NCBI GenBank assembly: GCA_900199655.1
Contig: FZRE01000011.1
Location: forward strand, 62,001 to 126,000
From: Prevotellaceae bacterium KH2P17
Lineage (GTDB): Bacteria > Bacteroidota > Bacteroidia > Bacteroidales > Bacteroidaceae
Length of the DNA: 64,000 nt
Direction of reading: 5' to 3'
Positions 8,751 to 17,164 of this stretch are shown piece by piece. The notes under the pieces are model-generated. The model was not told where the DNA came from and searched no databases. It saw nothing but the letters and a program-made list of their open reading frames with translations. Both the position numbers and the translations under genes were made by a program. Position 1 is the stretch's first letter. Each line of letters opens with the position of its first letter.

Positions 8751-10397
8751 TTGCATTTATTAGTAAACCTTCTGTTGGCCATTATTTCGTATGGTTCCCC
8801 CGTTCATTATGAGATTGCGCTTGCCGGCAACTTCGGCGAGCCGCGTCCCAACCATTTCCATGGCGGCTCAGATGTAAAGACGGGCGGGGTAGAAGGCAAG
8901 CCGATATTCTCCATCGGCGACGGCTATGTCTCCAATGTTACCATTGGTATCGGGGGATATGGCAACGCCGTATATGTTCATCATCCCGAAGGTTATACAT
9001 CAGTGTATTGCCATCTCAAGAAGTTCTCTCCCCAGATAACGGCCATGGTGAACAAAATCCGGTATGAACGCAAGCGGGCCCGTGGTGATTTCAAATTCCG
9101 TCCTACTGACATCCCGATAGCCCGAGGCCAGCTGATAGCAGTCAGTGGAAACACGGGCAGCTCACAGGCTCCGCATCTTCATCTCGAAATACACGAAACC
9201 CGCACCTGGAAGATGATGGACCCACTGGAGTTTATCGGCGGCCATGTAACAGACGGGTTGAAGCCTATGGGGCACGCTTTCATGGCTTATCCCGTACCGG
9301 GCGAAGGCGTCTTTATGGGTAGCTCCGCCAAGACAAACTACAACTTCACATCCCATAACCTCACTCGTAAGTTCGTTGCATGGGGCAAGGTGGGTTTCGG
9401 AATCTGGGCCAATGATTACATGGAAATTACCTACAACCGCTATGGAGTCCGGAAAACGGAACTGCTGGTTGACGGCAAGCCCGTTTTCAGAAGCGATGTA
9501 AACGGCATTCCGCCTGCCATGAACATGATGGTAAACTCTTGGGGCGACTATGAACACTTCCTGCGTTACAACGTGTGGTACATGAAATCCTTTGTTCTGC
9601 CAGGCAACAAGCTCCCTATCCTTTGGGCCGACGGCAACCGCGGCATCGTAAATTTTACGGAGGAGCGCGATTACCGTTTCACTTATCGCCTCATGGATTT
9701 TAAAGGCAACGTCAGCGAATATACCTTTACCGTTACGGGCAAGAAAGTTCCCATTCGCATTCCCGCATCCCGTCATAGCCCCCTCCGTTACATTTCCTAT
9801 AGCAAGTGCAACAACTTCCAGCTACCGGGCATGTCGCTGTTTATTCCGTCCGGGCAGGTGGAAGACGATATTTACCTGTCTCCCGTCATCAAGCATCAGC
9901 CGGGCAAGCTGAGCGATGCCTATCGGATGATGAGCGGTTCCTATCCTTTGTTCAGCTACTGCAAGATAACGCTGCGTCTCAACAAGCCCGTTGCAAATCC
10001 CCAAAAACTGTATGTTGTGAGCCATTGGGGCAGCGACAGGTATATGGGCGGGCAGGTTACATCCACCAAGCAAGGCATCTGGGTAACCGGAAAGGCACGA
10101 GAGATGGGCGCAACCTATGAACTCGCCTACGACGACCAGCCACCGCTCATTCATCCCGTCAGCATAGGCAACGAGCTCACTGTAGGCTTGTCAGATTCTG
10201 GCAGCGGGGTAGACGACTACGAGGCGTATGTCGACGGGCAGTTTGTCCTCTTCGAAGAAGTGCCTAAGAGCCCGTGGGTGCGATGCCGCCTGGCAGATAC
10301 GCCCATTCACAAGACGGGCAAAACCCACCGTCTGGTATTCAAGGCATGGGACAGCCGACGTAACACAAGAACCTATACAACAACTTTCAAATACTAA
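8751..10397 (+). CDS. M23 family (LytM-like) metallopeptidase
   Basis: Predicted exported endopeptidase or structural relative acting on peptidoglycan cross-links. The M23 zinc site is intact: HGGSD (His37, Asp41) supplies HxxxD and PHLHLEI supplies HxH, with GNTGSSQAPHLH typical of active members. The catalytic domain covers about residues 18-175. The remaining 370 residues are beta-rich and I do not recognise them. The start is TTG at 8751, since no ATG precedes the conserved domain; it gives a short signal-like hydrophobic N-terminus (LLVNLLLAIIS). It lies 22 bp after the DUF4296 gene and 8 bp before the dipeptidase gene. Confidence 0.92.
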   Translation: MHLLVNLLLAIISYGSPVHYEIALAGNFGEPRPNHFHGGSDVKTGGVEGKPIFSIGDGYVSNVTIGIGGYGNAVYVHHPEGYTSVYCHLKKFSPQITAMVNKIRYERKRARGDFKFRPTDIPIARGQLIAVSGNTGSSQAPHLHLEIHETRTWKMMDPLEFIGGHVTDGLKPMGHAFMAYPVPGEGVFMGSSAKTNYNFTSHNLTRKFVAWGKVGFGIWANDYMEITYNRYGVRKTELLVDGKPVFRSDVNGIPPAMNMMVNSWGDYEHFLRYNVWYMKSFVLPGNKLPILWADGNRGIVNFTEERDYRFTYRLMDFKGNVSEYTFTVTGKKVPIRIPASRHSPLRYISYSKCNNFQLPGMSLFIPSGQVEDDIYLSPVIKHQPGKLSDAYRMMSGSYPLFSYCKITLRLNKPVANPQKLYVVSHWGSDRYMGGQVTSTKQGIWVTGKAREMGATYELAYDDQPPLIHPVSIGNELTVGLSDSGSGVDDYEAYVDGQFVLFEEVPKSPWVRCRLADTPIHKTGKTHRLVFKAWDSRRNTRTYTTTFKY

Positions 10398-10405
10398 TAA
10401 GCACA

Positions 10406-12049
10406 ATGAGGAAACTGTTTCTGTCAGCTCTGATGCTGGTCTCAACAATCGCCGCACAGGCTTGTACAAACTTTATCGTGGGAAAGAAAGCCAGTGCCGA
10501 CGGCTCTGTCATCTGTTCCTATAATGCCGACAACTATGGTCTGTTCATCGGACTTTGCCACTATCCCGCCGCTACTCACGCCAAGAACGACCGGCGGGAG
10601 ATATACGACTGGGACACCAAGGTATATCACGGCAGCATACCCGAGGCCGCGCAGACTTACAATGTCATTGGCAATATCAACGAATACGAGGTTACGATAG
10701 GCGAGACTACCTACGGGGGCCGCGAAGAAATGATAGACCCCAAGGGTACCATCGATTATGGTTCGCTCATTTACATTGCGCTGCAGCGCTCCAGAACGGC
10801 GCGTGAGGCCATTCAGGTCATGGCAACCCTGACCAACACCTACGGGTACAACAGCGAGGGTGAGACCTTTACGATATGCGATCCCAACGAGGCTTGGATG
10901 ATGGAAATGCAAGGCAAGGGCCCCGGTAGCAACGGAACCGTGTGGGTTGCAGTGAGGATTCCCGACAATGCCATAGCAGGGCATGCCAACCAGAGCAGGA
11001 TAGGGAAGTTTGACATGAAGGACAAGCAGAACGTTCTCTACTCCAAGGACGTGGTGAAGTTTGCCCGCAGCAAGGGCTGGTTTACGGGTAAAGACGCCGA
11101 CTTCAACTGGAAGATGGCCTACGCCAAGCCTGATTTCTCCGGCCGTCGTTTCTGCGACGCCCGCGTGTGGAGCTTCTTCCGCCATTTCGACGAAAAGTTC
11201 GACCGGTACCTACCGTGGGCTCTGGGCAAGGATCCCAATGCCGAGGACATGCCGCTCTACATCATTCCCAACCGCAAGGTAAGCGTGCGTGACATCATGA
11301 CTTGCATGCGCGACCACTATGAAGGCACCCCCTTGGCCACCGATGGTGAAGATATTGGCGGCGGTATCTGGGAGATGCCCTATCGTCCCACCCCGTTGTC
11401 CTACAAGGTAGGCGACAAGGAATATTTCTGCGAACGGCCTACCAGCACCCAGCAGACAGGTTTCAGCTATGTAGCCCAGATGCGTTCGTGGCTGCCCAGA
11501 GAGATAGGAGGTGTGCTGTGGTTCGGCAACGACGACGGCAACATGGTGGCCTACACGCCTGTTTATTGTGGCAATACCACCCAGCCCGAATGTTACAACA
11601 CTCCGGGAGTTGATGGCCTGACTTTCTCGGACAGGAATGCTTACTGGGTGTGCAACTGGGTTAGCAACATGGTTTACCCGCGCTACAGCCAGATGTTCGG
11701 CTCACTGAAGGAAGTGCGCGACAGCTTGGAGAATGATTATTTTGCCCGTCAGCAGGCCATTGAGGCCAAGGCACAAGGGCTCTACCAGTCGGACAAGGCT
11801 GCAGCCCTGCGCTACTTAAACGAGTATAGCAACGAGAAAGCGCAGCAGATGCTTGCCCGCTGGAAGTCGCTCGCCACTTATCTGATAGTAAAATACAACG
11901 ACATGGTTGTAAAACCGGAAAAGAATGGCGTGTTTGTCCGAACAGAAACCGGTCTCGGAGCTACGGTGGAGCGGCAAGGGTTTCCCGCTAAGTTCCGCAA
12001 GAAAGTGGCCGAAACCACCGGCGACAAGTTCGTTGCCCCTCAAAAATAA
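10406..12049 (+). CDS. C69 family dipeptidase
   Basis: Secreted N-terminal-nucleophile hydrolase of peptidase family C69 (PepD-like), expected to release dipeptides in the periplasm. A signal peptide (1-19) ends in AQA, so cleavage would expose Cys20 in CTNFIVGKKAS as the catalytic N-terminal nucleophile. Conserved blocks such as SADGSVICSYNADNYG, YGYNSEGETFTICDPNEAW and MMEMQGKGPGS fit the family. At 547 aa it has normal length. It is tightly spaced after the M23 peptidase, suggesting a joint role in peptide or wall-fragment breakdown. Confidence 0.93.
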   Translation: MRKLFLSALMLVSTIAAQACTNFIVGKKASADGSVICSYNADNYGLFIGLCHYPAATHAKNDRREIYDWDTKVYHGSIPEAAQTYNVIGNINEYEVTIGETTYGGREEMIDPKGTIDYGSLIYIALQRSRTAREAIQVMATLTNTYGYNSEGETFTICDPNEAWMMEMQGKGPGSNGTVWVAVRIPDNAIAGHANQSRIGKFDMKDKQNVLYSKDVVKFARSKGWFTGKDADFNWKMAYAKPDFSGRRFCDARVWSFFRHFDEKFDRYLPWALGKDPNAEDMPLYIIPNRKVSVRDIMTCMRDHYEGTPLATDGEDIGGGIWEMPYRPTPLSYKVGDKEYFCERPTSTQQTGFSYVAQMRSWLPREIGGVLWFGNDDGNMVAYTPVYCGNTTQPECYNTPGVDGLTFSDRNAYWVCNWVSNMVYPRYSQMFGSLKEVRDSLENDYFARQQAIEAKAQGLYQSDKAAALRYLNEYSNEKAQQMLARWKSLATYLIVKYNDMVVKPEKNGVFVRTETGLGATVERQGFPAKFRKKVAETTGDKFVAPQK

Positions 12050-12054
12050 ACGCT

Positions 12055-12696
12055 ATGGCTCTGTACGGTATCATCGTAATCTTGGCAATAGTGGCCGTTT
12101 ACGTCTTCTTCTACCGCAGGGAGGAGAAGGCGCGGAAGCTGCAGTCCGAAGCCGAACAACGCAAGCGGCAGAGAGAAAAAGCTGAGGCAGAGAAACGGCT
12201 GCAGACCGACTTGGATACCATTAATACCTACCGCAAACAGGACGGAAAGCAACCTTTCGAACAATATCCATACTTTAATCCCGCATATTTCGGCCAGAAG
12301 GACATCAGCTTGGATGTTCTGCCCGGCTTCTGTCAGTATCCAATGGCCGGCATGTTCTACCGCAACATGCCCTTGTCGGTCATAGGGCGCTTCAATGGCT
12401 GCGCACAGGCACTGGAGCAGGATAACTTTGAGAAATATCCCATCGGCGTTTACAACGGTAAAGGACTGCTGATAGGTTACCTGCCCAAGAAGCAGAAGGA
12501 ACTGTACCAGTTCGTCCGCCAGCACGGCGGCAAGGTTCCGGCGTATGGCTTCCTGGCTTTTGGCATGGGTGCAACCCGCTGGTATGGGCAGGTGTGTGTA
12601 GCGGTGACCGAGCAGGCAGCCACTTCGGTCCCGCCGTTATTCCAAGAAGATTATTACTACGGGAAGACGTTACGCGAGCTGGCTGATGCGGATTAG
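12055..12696 (+). CDS. Membrane-anchored protein with HIRAN-like domain
   Basis: A 213-aa protein of unknown function. It has one N-terminal transmembrane segment (3-19), a charged Arg/Lys/Glu/Gln coiled coil (21-60), and a C-terminal domain at about 97-170 that resembles HIRAN by pattern: MAGMFYRNMPLSVIGRF, then a G-x-L-IGYLP block (139-145), then FVRQHGGKVPAYGFL. HIRAN domains normally bind DNA ends or occur in nucleases and helicases, and a membrane-tethered version would be unusual. It starts 5 bp after the C69 gene and is probably cotranscribed. The HIRAN assignment is inference. Confidence 0.8.
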   Translation: MALYGIIVILAIVAVYVFFYRREEKARKLQSEAEQRKRQREKAEAEKRLQTDLDTINTYRKQDGKQPFEQYPYFNPAYFGQKDISLDVLPGFCQYPMAGMFYRNMPLSVIGRFNGCAQALEQDNFEKYPIGVYNGKGLLIGYLPKKQKELYQFVRQHGGKVPAYGFLAFGMGATRWYGQVCVAVTEQAATSVPPLFQEDYYYGKTLRELADAD

Positions 12697-12805
12697 CCGT
12701 CAGCAGTGTGTGGAAGGCGTGCAATATATTCGGAATTGCACGCCTTTTGTTTGCTCTCTGCTCGTTCCAAAAGCATGCCGTTCGGGTGCAATAGCTATGC
12801 TTCAG

Positions 12806-12875
12806 GAACTTTTGACAAATGTCACACATGAATTCGACACTTGTCGCACGATTGTGCGACACTTGTCGAAAGTTC
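12806..12875. repeat. 70-bp triple-palindrome dyad element, copy 2
   Basis: Same 70-bp architecture; ends GAACTTTT and GAAAGTTC. The first palindrome is GACAAATGTC (central AA), the other two GACACTTGTC. The upstream flank carries AGCTATGCTTCA (12793-12804), the motif of the 77-bp family. It lies 3' of the HIRAN-like gene and 3' of the DUF1573 gene (convergent). Confidence 0.9.
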
Positions 12876-13064
12876 GTGACATCAAAAGAAAGCACCTTGG
12901 AATGAAGCGCACGGACCCCCGGAAGCAGGAAGATAGCGATGTGTGTTTGTGCTTATCAGCGAGAGAGTGGGAGGGTAACAGATGCGGTGGTGGCAACAGA
13001 CAGGGTGCAATCGGGTGCAGGCGCGGGCTTGCCAACAGGCAGTTGACCCTCTGCGTGGTAACAA

Positions 13065-13110
13065 CGAAAAACCCCGGAAGTTAAATGAATAACTTCCGGG
13101 GTTCGTCTTT
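13065..13110 (-). terminator. Terminator after the DUF1573 gene (possibly bidirectional)
   Basis: A perfect 14-bp stem (13070-13083 with 13090-13103; AACCCCGGAAGTTA arm) with a 6-nt loop. T-rich tracts lie on both sides; the minus-strand side ends in TTTTTCG, fitting the leftward DUF1573 gene. Confidence 0.85.
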
Positions 13111-13145
13111 TTCAGATTGCAATGTCTTGTTTGGAATCTATGTTT

Positions 13146-13535
13146 TTAGTTTGCTTCCTTCATGTTGCCCTCTATATAGAGGCGTGTCATTTCGGTAACG
13201 CCGTTCGTGCGAATGGTGATACTCTTCTTAAAATGACCCGGAAACTTGCCCTTACCATTGTAAGTAACCTTTATCTGCCCTTTCTGTCCGGGCTGGATGG
13301 GGGCCTTCGTGTAAGAAGGAACGGTGCAGCCGCAGCTTGCCACGGCCTGGTTGATAATGAGGGGAGCGCTGCCCACGTTGGTAAACGTGAAGACGGTTTC
13401 CTGCTTGGGAGTAGCTTCGCTGAAGGTTCCGAAGTCGTGTGTGACTTTGTCAAATTTGATTTCTGCCTGCTTTTGCTGTGCAGAGATGGTGATACATGCT
13501 ACCAGCATGATCACGATGGAGATTATCTTTTTCAT
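13146..13535 (-). CDS. DUF1573 domain exported protein
   Basis: A 129-aa protein with a signal peptide (residues 1-19) and a single DUF1573 domain, an immunoglobulin-like beta sandwich common in Bacteroidetes periplasmic proteins. Family landmarks are HDFGTF, FTFTNVGSAPLII and the SCGCTVPSY block around residues 66-74, which holds both cysteines of the signature. Function is unknown. It has its own -7 box (13564-13571) and a strong terminator, so it is probably monocistronic. Confidence 0.9.
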   Translation of the reverse strand: MKKIISIVIMLVACITISAQQKQAEIKFDKVTHDFGTFSEATPKQETVFTFTNVGSAPLIINQAVASCGCTVPSYTKAPIQPGQKGQIKVTYNGKGKFPGHFKKSITIRTNGVTEMTRLYIEGNMKEAN

Positions 13536-13563
13536 CTTCTATTCCTTTCTGAACTTGCTGGTG

Positions 13564-13571
13564 CAAAGTTA
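13564..13571 (-). promoter_or_regulatory. -7 box for the DUF1573 gene
   Basis: Reads TAACTTTG on the minus strand, 29 bp upstream of the ATG. No clear -33 TTG is seen. Confidence 0.55.
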
Positions 13572-13661
13572 ATAAAAGTTGTTATAGCTGCTGTGTTTAC
13601 GTTCGTATTTTATATATTATTAACCCCGGGACAGCTTCGGTGTTGGCGCTGCCTGTAACGG

Positions 13662-13716
13662 CAAAAACACCATACCGGCGTTGGTTCCGCTGCTTGCAGC
13701 GAGTGGCGTCGGTATG
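13662..13716 (-). terminator. prs terminator
   Basis: On the minus strand CATACCGACG pairs with CGCCGGTATG around an inner GCTGC/GCAGC hairpin, followed by GTGTTTTTG. It lies just beyond the prs stop codon. Confidence 0.7.
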
Positions 13717-13737
13717 ATACTTTTGGGAGATTGCCGG

Positions 13738-14676
13738 TTAGATAAGGTATTGCGAGGATATGCTCTCGTTCTTCACTACGCGCCGTATAGTTTCGGCAAA
13801 CATATCGGCCACGGAGAGCTGCTTAACCTTTGAGCAGCGGTTGGTGTAGGGGATGGAATCGGTGAAAACTATCTCCTCCAAGCACGAGTCCTGCACGCGT
13901 TCGGAAGCTGGACCGCTCATTACGCAATGCGATGCGAGTGCCCGTACGCTCACGGCCCCGGCTTCTTTCATGATGTTGGCAGCCTTGGTGATAGTGCCGG
14001 CCGTATCTACCATGTCGTCAACCAGAATGACATTCTTGCCTTTCACATCGCCGATTATCTGCATGCTCTCTACTTCGTTGGCCCGTGCACGTGTCTTGTT
14101 GCACAGCACCAGCGGGCATCCCAGGTACTTGGCGTAGGTGTTGGCACGCTTTGATCCGCCAACATCGGGCGAGGCAATTACCAAATCCTTCAGCTTGAGG
14201 CTCTGTACATAGGGCAGCAGTACGCCGGAGGCATAGAGATGGTCGACAGGAACATTGAAGAAGCCTTGTATCTGGTCGGCGTGGAGATCCATGGTGATGA
14301 GCCGGTCGATGCCGGCGCAGCTCAGCAGATCGGCTACGAGCTTGGCCCCTATGCTCACTCTCGGCTTGTCCTTGCGGTCTTGGCGAGCCCATCCGAAGTA
14401 GGGGATTACAGCAATGATGTGGCGAGCCGAAGCGCGCTTGGCGGCATCAATCATCAGCAAAAGCTCCATCAGGTTGTCGGAATTTGGGAAGGTGCTCTGT
14501 ACGAGAAATACGTTCTTGCCGCGAATGGACTCCTCGTAAGATACGGCGAATTCACCATCCGAGAATCTGGTAACAACCAGATTGCCAAGTGGACAACCTA
14601 AACTTGCGCAGATTTTTTCTGCAAGGTATCTCGTGTTTGTTCCTGAGAATACCAAAAAAGAGTTATTTTCACTCAT
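13738..14676 (-). CDS. prs: Ribose-phosphate pyrophosphokinase (PRPP synthetase)
   Basis: Cytosolic enzyme that makes PRPP from ribose 5-phosphate and ATP for purine, pyrimidine, NAD, His and Trp synthesis. Full length at 312 aa. Visible motifs are the FSDGEF substrate loop near residue 38, the flexible ATP-contact segment PYFGWARQDRKD near 92-103, the metal-binding DLHADQIQGFF near 128, and the PRPP loop VDDMVDTAGTI near 215. The ThiE-like gene lies 44 bp or more upstream on the same strand, and no separate promoter is evident between them, so the two may be cotranscribed. Confidence 0.98.
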   Translation of the reverse strand: MSENNSFLVFSGTNTRYLAEKICASLGCPLGNLVVTRFSDGEFAVSYEESIRGKNVFLVQSTFPNSDNLMELLLMIDAAKRASARHIIAVIPYFGWARQDRKDKPRVSIGAKLVADLLSCAGIDRLITMDLHADQIQGFFNVPVDHLYASGVLLPYVQSLKLKDLVIASPDVGGSKRANTYAKYLGCPLVLCNKTRARANEVESMQIIGDVKGKNVILVDDMVDTAGTITKAANIMKEAGAVSVRALASHCVMSGPASERVQDSCLEEIVFTDSIPYTNRCSKVKQLSVADMFAETIRRVVKNESISSQYLI

Positions 14677-14720
14677 TTCGTGTAGCGTTTATAATTTATA
14701 GAAGTTTAATCTGTTGTTGG

Positions 14721-15329
14721 TCAACCGGCAGCTTTACGCAGACGGGTAAAATGGGTAACTATCTTCCTGAAGTCGGTTTCGCTGTGAACGTCGAACCTCT
14801 CCCACAAGTCTCCACACACCACGACACCGCCAAAACCAAGCGACCGCATGATGCTCATGTTCTCCGGTGTGATGCCGCCCAGGGCGTATGTCTTCTTGTT
14901 TATCATGCCGGCGGCAGCGGCCTCTTCGAGCTGCGGGATGGTGAAAGTTGCCGTTTCCTCTTTCGTTTCTATGCAGTCGAAGATGTTTTTCAGAAACACA
15001 TAGTCTGCCTGCTTTCGCATCTCTTTGAGTTTGAACAAGTCAGTGCAGGTGCGGCCTATGCGGCCTCTGTATCCTTCAGGTGCAATCTGGTTGGGCGTGT
15101 CCAAATGAATGCCTGCCAAATGATAGCTTTGGGTGAGTTGAAAATGGTCGTGGAGCGTTATCTTCCTGTGGTGTTCAACTGGCAATAAGGACAACAGCCG
15201 CTCAGAAAAAATGGAGGAAGTGCCGGGCTTGTACAGGTGTAGATTATCCATTCCCTCATCGAAGAGTGCGGCAAGAACTTTGTCTTCTTCCACGAAGAAT
15301 GTAGATTTTGTCAGTATAACAAGCTTCAT
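14721..15329 (-). CDS. Thiamine phosphate synthase-like (ThiE/TenI superfamily) protein
   Basis: TIM-barrel protein of the ThiE/TenI superfamily, 202 aa from the chosen start. Family features are the first strand MKLVILTKS, HLYKPG near residue 30, AGIHLDT in mid-protein and the phosphate-binding GGITPEN loop near residue 150. No other thiamine gene is adjacent, so true thiamine phosphate synthase activity is uncertain; a TenI-like role is equally possible. I chose ATG at 15327-15329: a longer reading from a TTG at 15356 would begin inside the promoter -7 box (15354-15361). It is probably cotranscribed with prs. Confidence 0.85.
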   Translation of the reverse strand: MKLVILTKSTFFVEEDKVLAALFDEGMDNLHLYKPGTSSIFSERLLSLLPVEHHRKITLHDHFQLTQSYHLAGIHLDTPNQIAPEGYRGRIGRTCTDLFKLKEMRKQADYVFLKNIFDCIETKEETATFTIPQLEEAAAAGMINKKTYALGGITPENMSIMRSLGFGGVVVCGDLWERFDVHSETDFRKIVTHFTRLRKAAG

Positions 15330-15353
15330 CTTACATCTGTTACTTTTACTTTG

Positions 15354-15384
15354 CAAATGTAAGAATTTTCCTTTAATCTTGCAA
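15354..15384 (-). promoter_or_regulatory. Promoter of the ThiE-like gene
   Basis: On the minus strand: TTG (15382-15384), 20-bp spacer, TACATTTG (15354-15361). It rules out the upstream TTG start and supports ATG at 15329. Confidence 0.7.
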
Positions 15385-15404
15385 TTATATCCAATATAAA
15401 AAGC

Positions 15405-15412
15405 TATCTTTG
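15405..15412 (+). promoter_or_regulatory. nspC -7 box
   Basis: TATCTTTG. A TTG at 15379-15381 is 23 bp upstream, slightly more than the usual spacing. The -33 regions of this and the divergent ThiE-like promoter abut, so the two promoters share upstream DNA. Confidence 0.6.
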
Positions 15413-15473
15413 CAGAAAAAAGAAATCAGGACTTGTGTTCGATGGGTCGATGTATCAAAACGGAACTGAAAAG

Positions 15474-16628
15474 ATGAAAGTAAATCCTCAAACATTTGCA
15501 GAGGTTCGTACACCTATATATATATTAGAAGAGCAGAAACTGCGCAGCAACCTGACGCTCATCAGTCGTGTGGCCGCTGCTGCCGACGTGGAGATAATAC
15601 TTGCCTTCAAGGCCTATGCGCTGTGGAAGACGTTTCCCATTTTCAAAGAATACATCCATGCAACAACTGCCAGCTCACTCTTCGAGGCGCGCCTTGGTTT
15701 TGAGGAGTTCGGTGAGCCTACGCACACATTCTCTCCGGCTTATACTGAAAATGAGATAGAAGCCATTGCCCGCTGTTCGAGCCATCTGAGTTTCAACTCC
15801 TTTTCGCAGTTTTCGAGATTCAAGGATACAGCCCGGAAGGCCAACCCCACGGTGAGTTTGGGATTAAGGGTTAATCCTGAATATTCGGAAGTTGGAACAG
15901 ATTTGTATAATCCTTGTGCCCCCGGAACCCGCTTTGGTGTTACAGCTGACAGGCTGCCGGCCCGGCTTCCGCGAGAGATAGAGGGGTTCCATTGTCATTG
16001 CCATTGCGAAAGCGGAGCCGATGTGTTTGAACGCACGCTGGCACACATAGAATCTCGTTTCGCCGGATGGTTCTCGCAGCTGAAGTGGATAAACTTTGGT
16101 GGCGGGCATCTGATGACACGTAAGGATTATGACGTTGATCTCCTGGTGAGGCTTCTGAATGGTTTTCATGCCCGTTATCCCCATCTTCATGTTATTCTGG
16201 AGCCTGGCAGCGCTTTTGGATGGCAGACCGGTCCGCTCGTTGCACAGGTAGTAGACGTAGTAGAAGATCACGATATCCGTACCGCAATATTGAATGTGAG
16301 CTTTACCTGCCACATGCCCGACTGTCTGGAAATGCCCTATATGCCGACAGTTCGGGGGGCAGAGATAACAGCCGACGGTGCTCCTGGCAGCTATCGGCTC
16401 GGCGGCAACAGCTGCTTGAGCGGTGATTTTATGGGTTCGTGGAAGTTTGACCACGAACTGGAGATAGGAGAGAACATCATCTTTGAGGACATGCTGCATT
16501 ACACTACCGTTAAAACCAATATGTTCAATGGCATAAGTCTTCCTGCTATTGGCTTGCTGCACGAAGATGGAAATCTTGAAGTATTGAAGCAATTCACCTA
16601 CGAAGATTACAAAAACAGAATGGATTAA
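15474..16628 (+). CDS. nspC: Carboxynorspermidine decarboxylase
   Basis: PLP-dependent alanine-racemase-fold decarboxylase that converts carboxy(nor)spermidine to (nor)spermidine in the alternative polyamine pathway. The PLP lysine lies in LAFKAYALW. GFHCHCHCESGAD, WINFGGGH and LEPGSAFGW are family motifs, and the second-subunit active-site block is SFTCHMPDCLEMPY. I prefer ATG at 15474 (MKVNPQTF, 384 aa) because it places few residues before the conserved TPIYILEE; ATG at 15450 and GTG at 15435 are in-frame alternatives. Carboxyspermidine dehydrogenase is not adjacent. It is followed directly by the tRNA cluster, which has its own promoter. Confidence 0.93.
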   Translation: MKVNPQTFAEVRTPIYILEEQKLRSNLTLISRVAAAADVEIILAFKAYALWKTFPIFKEYIHATTASSLFEARLGFEEFGEPTHTFSPAYTENEIEAIARCSSHLSFNSFSQFSRFKDTARKANPTVSLGLRVNPEYSEVGTDLYNPCAPGTRFGVTADRLPARLPREIEGFHCHCHCESGADVFERTLAHIESRFAGWFSQLKWINFGGGHLMTRKDYDVDLLVRLLNGFHARYPHLHVILEPGSAFGWQTGPLVAQVVDVVEDHDIRTAILNVSFTCHMPDCLEMPYMPTVRGAEITADGAPGSYRLGGNSCLSGDFMGSWKFDHELEIGENIIFEDMLHYTTVKTNMFNGISLPAIGLLHEDGNLEVLKQFTYEDYKNRMD

Positions 16629-16668
16629 CAGAAAAAGAGGAATTTTAGAAAAAAAACAGACCTAAAAA

Positions 16669-16699
16669 TTTGCAAAGTCAGAAAAAAGCGTTACCTTTG
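16669..16699 (+). promoter_or_regulatory. Promoter of the Gly-Leu-Leu-Gly tRNA cluster
   Basis: TTTG (16669-16672), 19-bp spacer, TACCTTTG (16692-16699), 39 bp before the first tRNA. The same TACCTTTG box precedes the tRNA-Arg and tRNA-Ser genes. Confidence 0.75.
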
Positions 16700-16738
16700 C
16701 ACCGCATTTAGAGAAATGTTCCTAACACTTAGGATAGT

Positions 16739-16811
16739 GCGGCAATAGCTCAGTTGGTAGAGCGCGACCTTGCCAAGGTCGAGGTCGCGGGTCCGAGTCC
16801 CGTTTGCCGCT
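16739..16811 (+). tRNA. tRNA-Gly (GCC), copy 1
   Basis: A 73-nt cloverleaf. Acceptor GCGGCAA pairs with TTGCCGC. The anticodon arm CGACC-TTGCCAA-GGTCG gives anticodon GCC. The T-arm contains GGTCCGAGTCC. CCA is not encoded. Identical to the copy at 17064. Confidence 0.95.
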
Positions 16812-16856
16812 CAACATTCTGAATAAAGACAAAAGAGAGGTATTTCTCCTTGTTTT

Positions 16857-16941
16857 GCCCAGGTGGCGGAATTGGTAGACGCGCACGTTTCAGGTGCGTG
16901 TGTTTAACGACGTGCAGGTTCGAGTCCTGTTCTGGGCACCA
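16857..16941 (+). tRNA. tRNA-Leu (CAG)
   Basis: Class II tRNA with a long variable arm. Acceptor GCCCAGG pairs with the TCTGGGC end and CCA is encoded. Anticodon stem CACGT/GCGTG with loop TTCAGGT gives anticodon CAG. Confidence 0.94.
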
Positions 16942-16965
16942 TTTATTCAGAATGTTATTTTTGTT

Positions 16966-17049
16966 GGAGAGGTGGCGGAATTGGTAGACGCGCTACTTTG
17001 AGGGGGTAGTGAAAATTGTTTCGTGGGAGTTCGAGTCTCCTCCTCTTCA
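16966..17049 (+). tRNA. tRNA-Leu (GAG)
   Basis: Class II tRNA. Acceptor GGAGAGG pairs with CCTCTTC (one G-U), discriminator A. Anticodon stem CTACT/GGTAG with loop TTGAGGG gives anticodon GAG. CCA is not encoded. Confidence 0.93.
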
Positions 17050-17063
17050 CACAAAATGTTTTT

Positions 17064-17136
17064 GCGGCAATAGCTCAGTTGGTAGAGCGCGACCTTGCCA
17101 AGGTCGAGGTCGCGGGTCCGAGTCCCGTTTGCCGCT
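17064..17136 (+). tRNA. tRNA-Gly (GCC), copy 2
   Basis: Identical in sequence to the tRNA-Gly at 16739-16811 and the last gene of the four-tRNA cluster. Anticodon GCC. It lies 28 bp upstream of the next protein gene, so tRNA processing may set that mRNA's 5' end. Confidence 0.95.
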
Positions 17137-17164
17137 CATTTTTAGGAGAAACATAACACCATCA

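Larger units (their letters stand above)
12697..13145. other. Convergent intergenic region (449 bp)
   Basis: Contains dyad element copy 2 (12806-12875) and a strong hairpin terminator (13065-13110). Between them (about 12880-13060) is a GC-rich stretch without a convincing frame. I cannot assign an RNA gene to it. Confidence 0.65.

Noticed and set aside
12880..13060. Structured RNA gene (6S or SRP-like) in the GC-rich gap
   Set aside because: No promoter consensus and none of the conserved loops of those RNAs could be recognised.
17009..17164. N-terminal extension of the hypothetical gene after the tRNA cluster
   Set aside because: It would translate tRNA-Leu and tRNA-Gly sequence. ATG at 17165 is the first sensible start.
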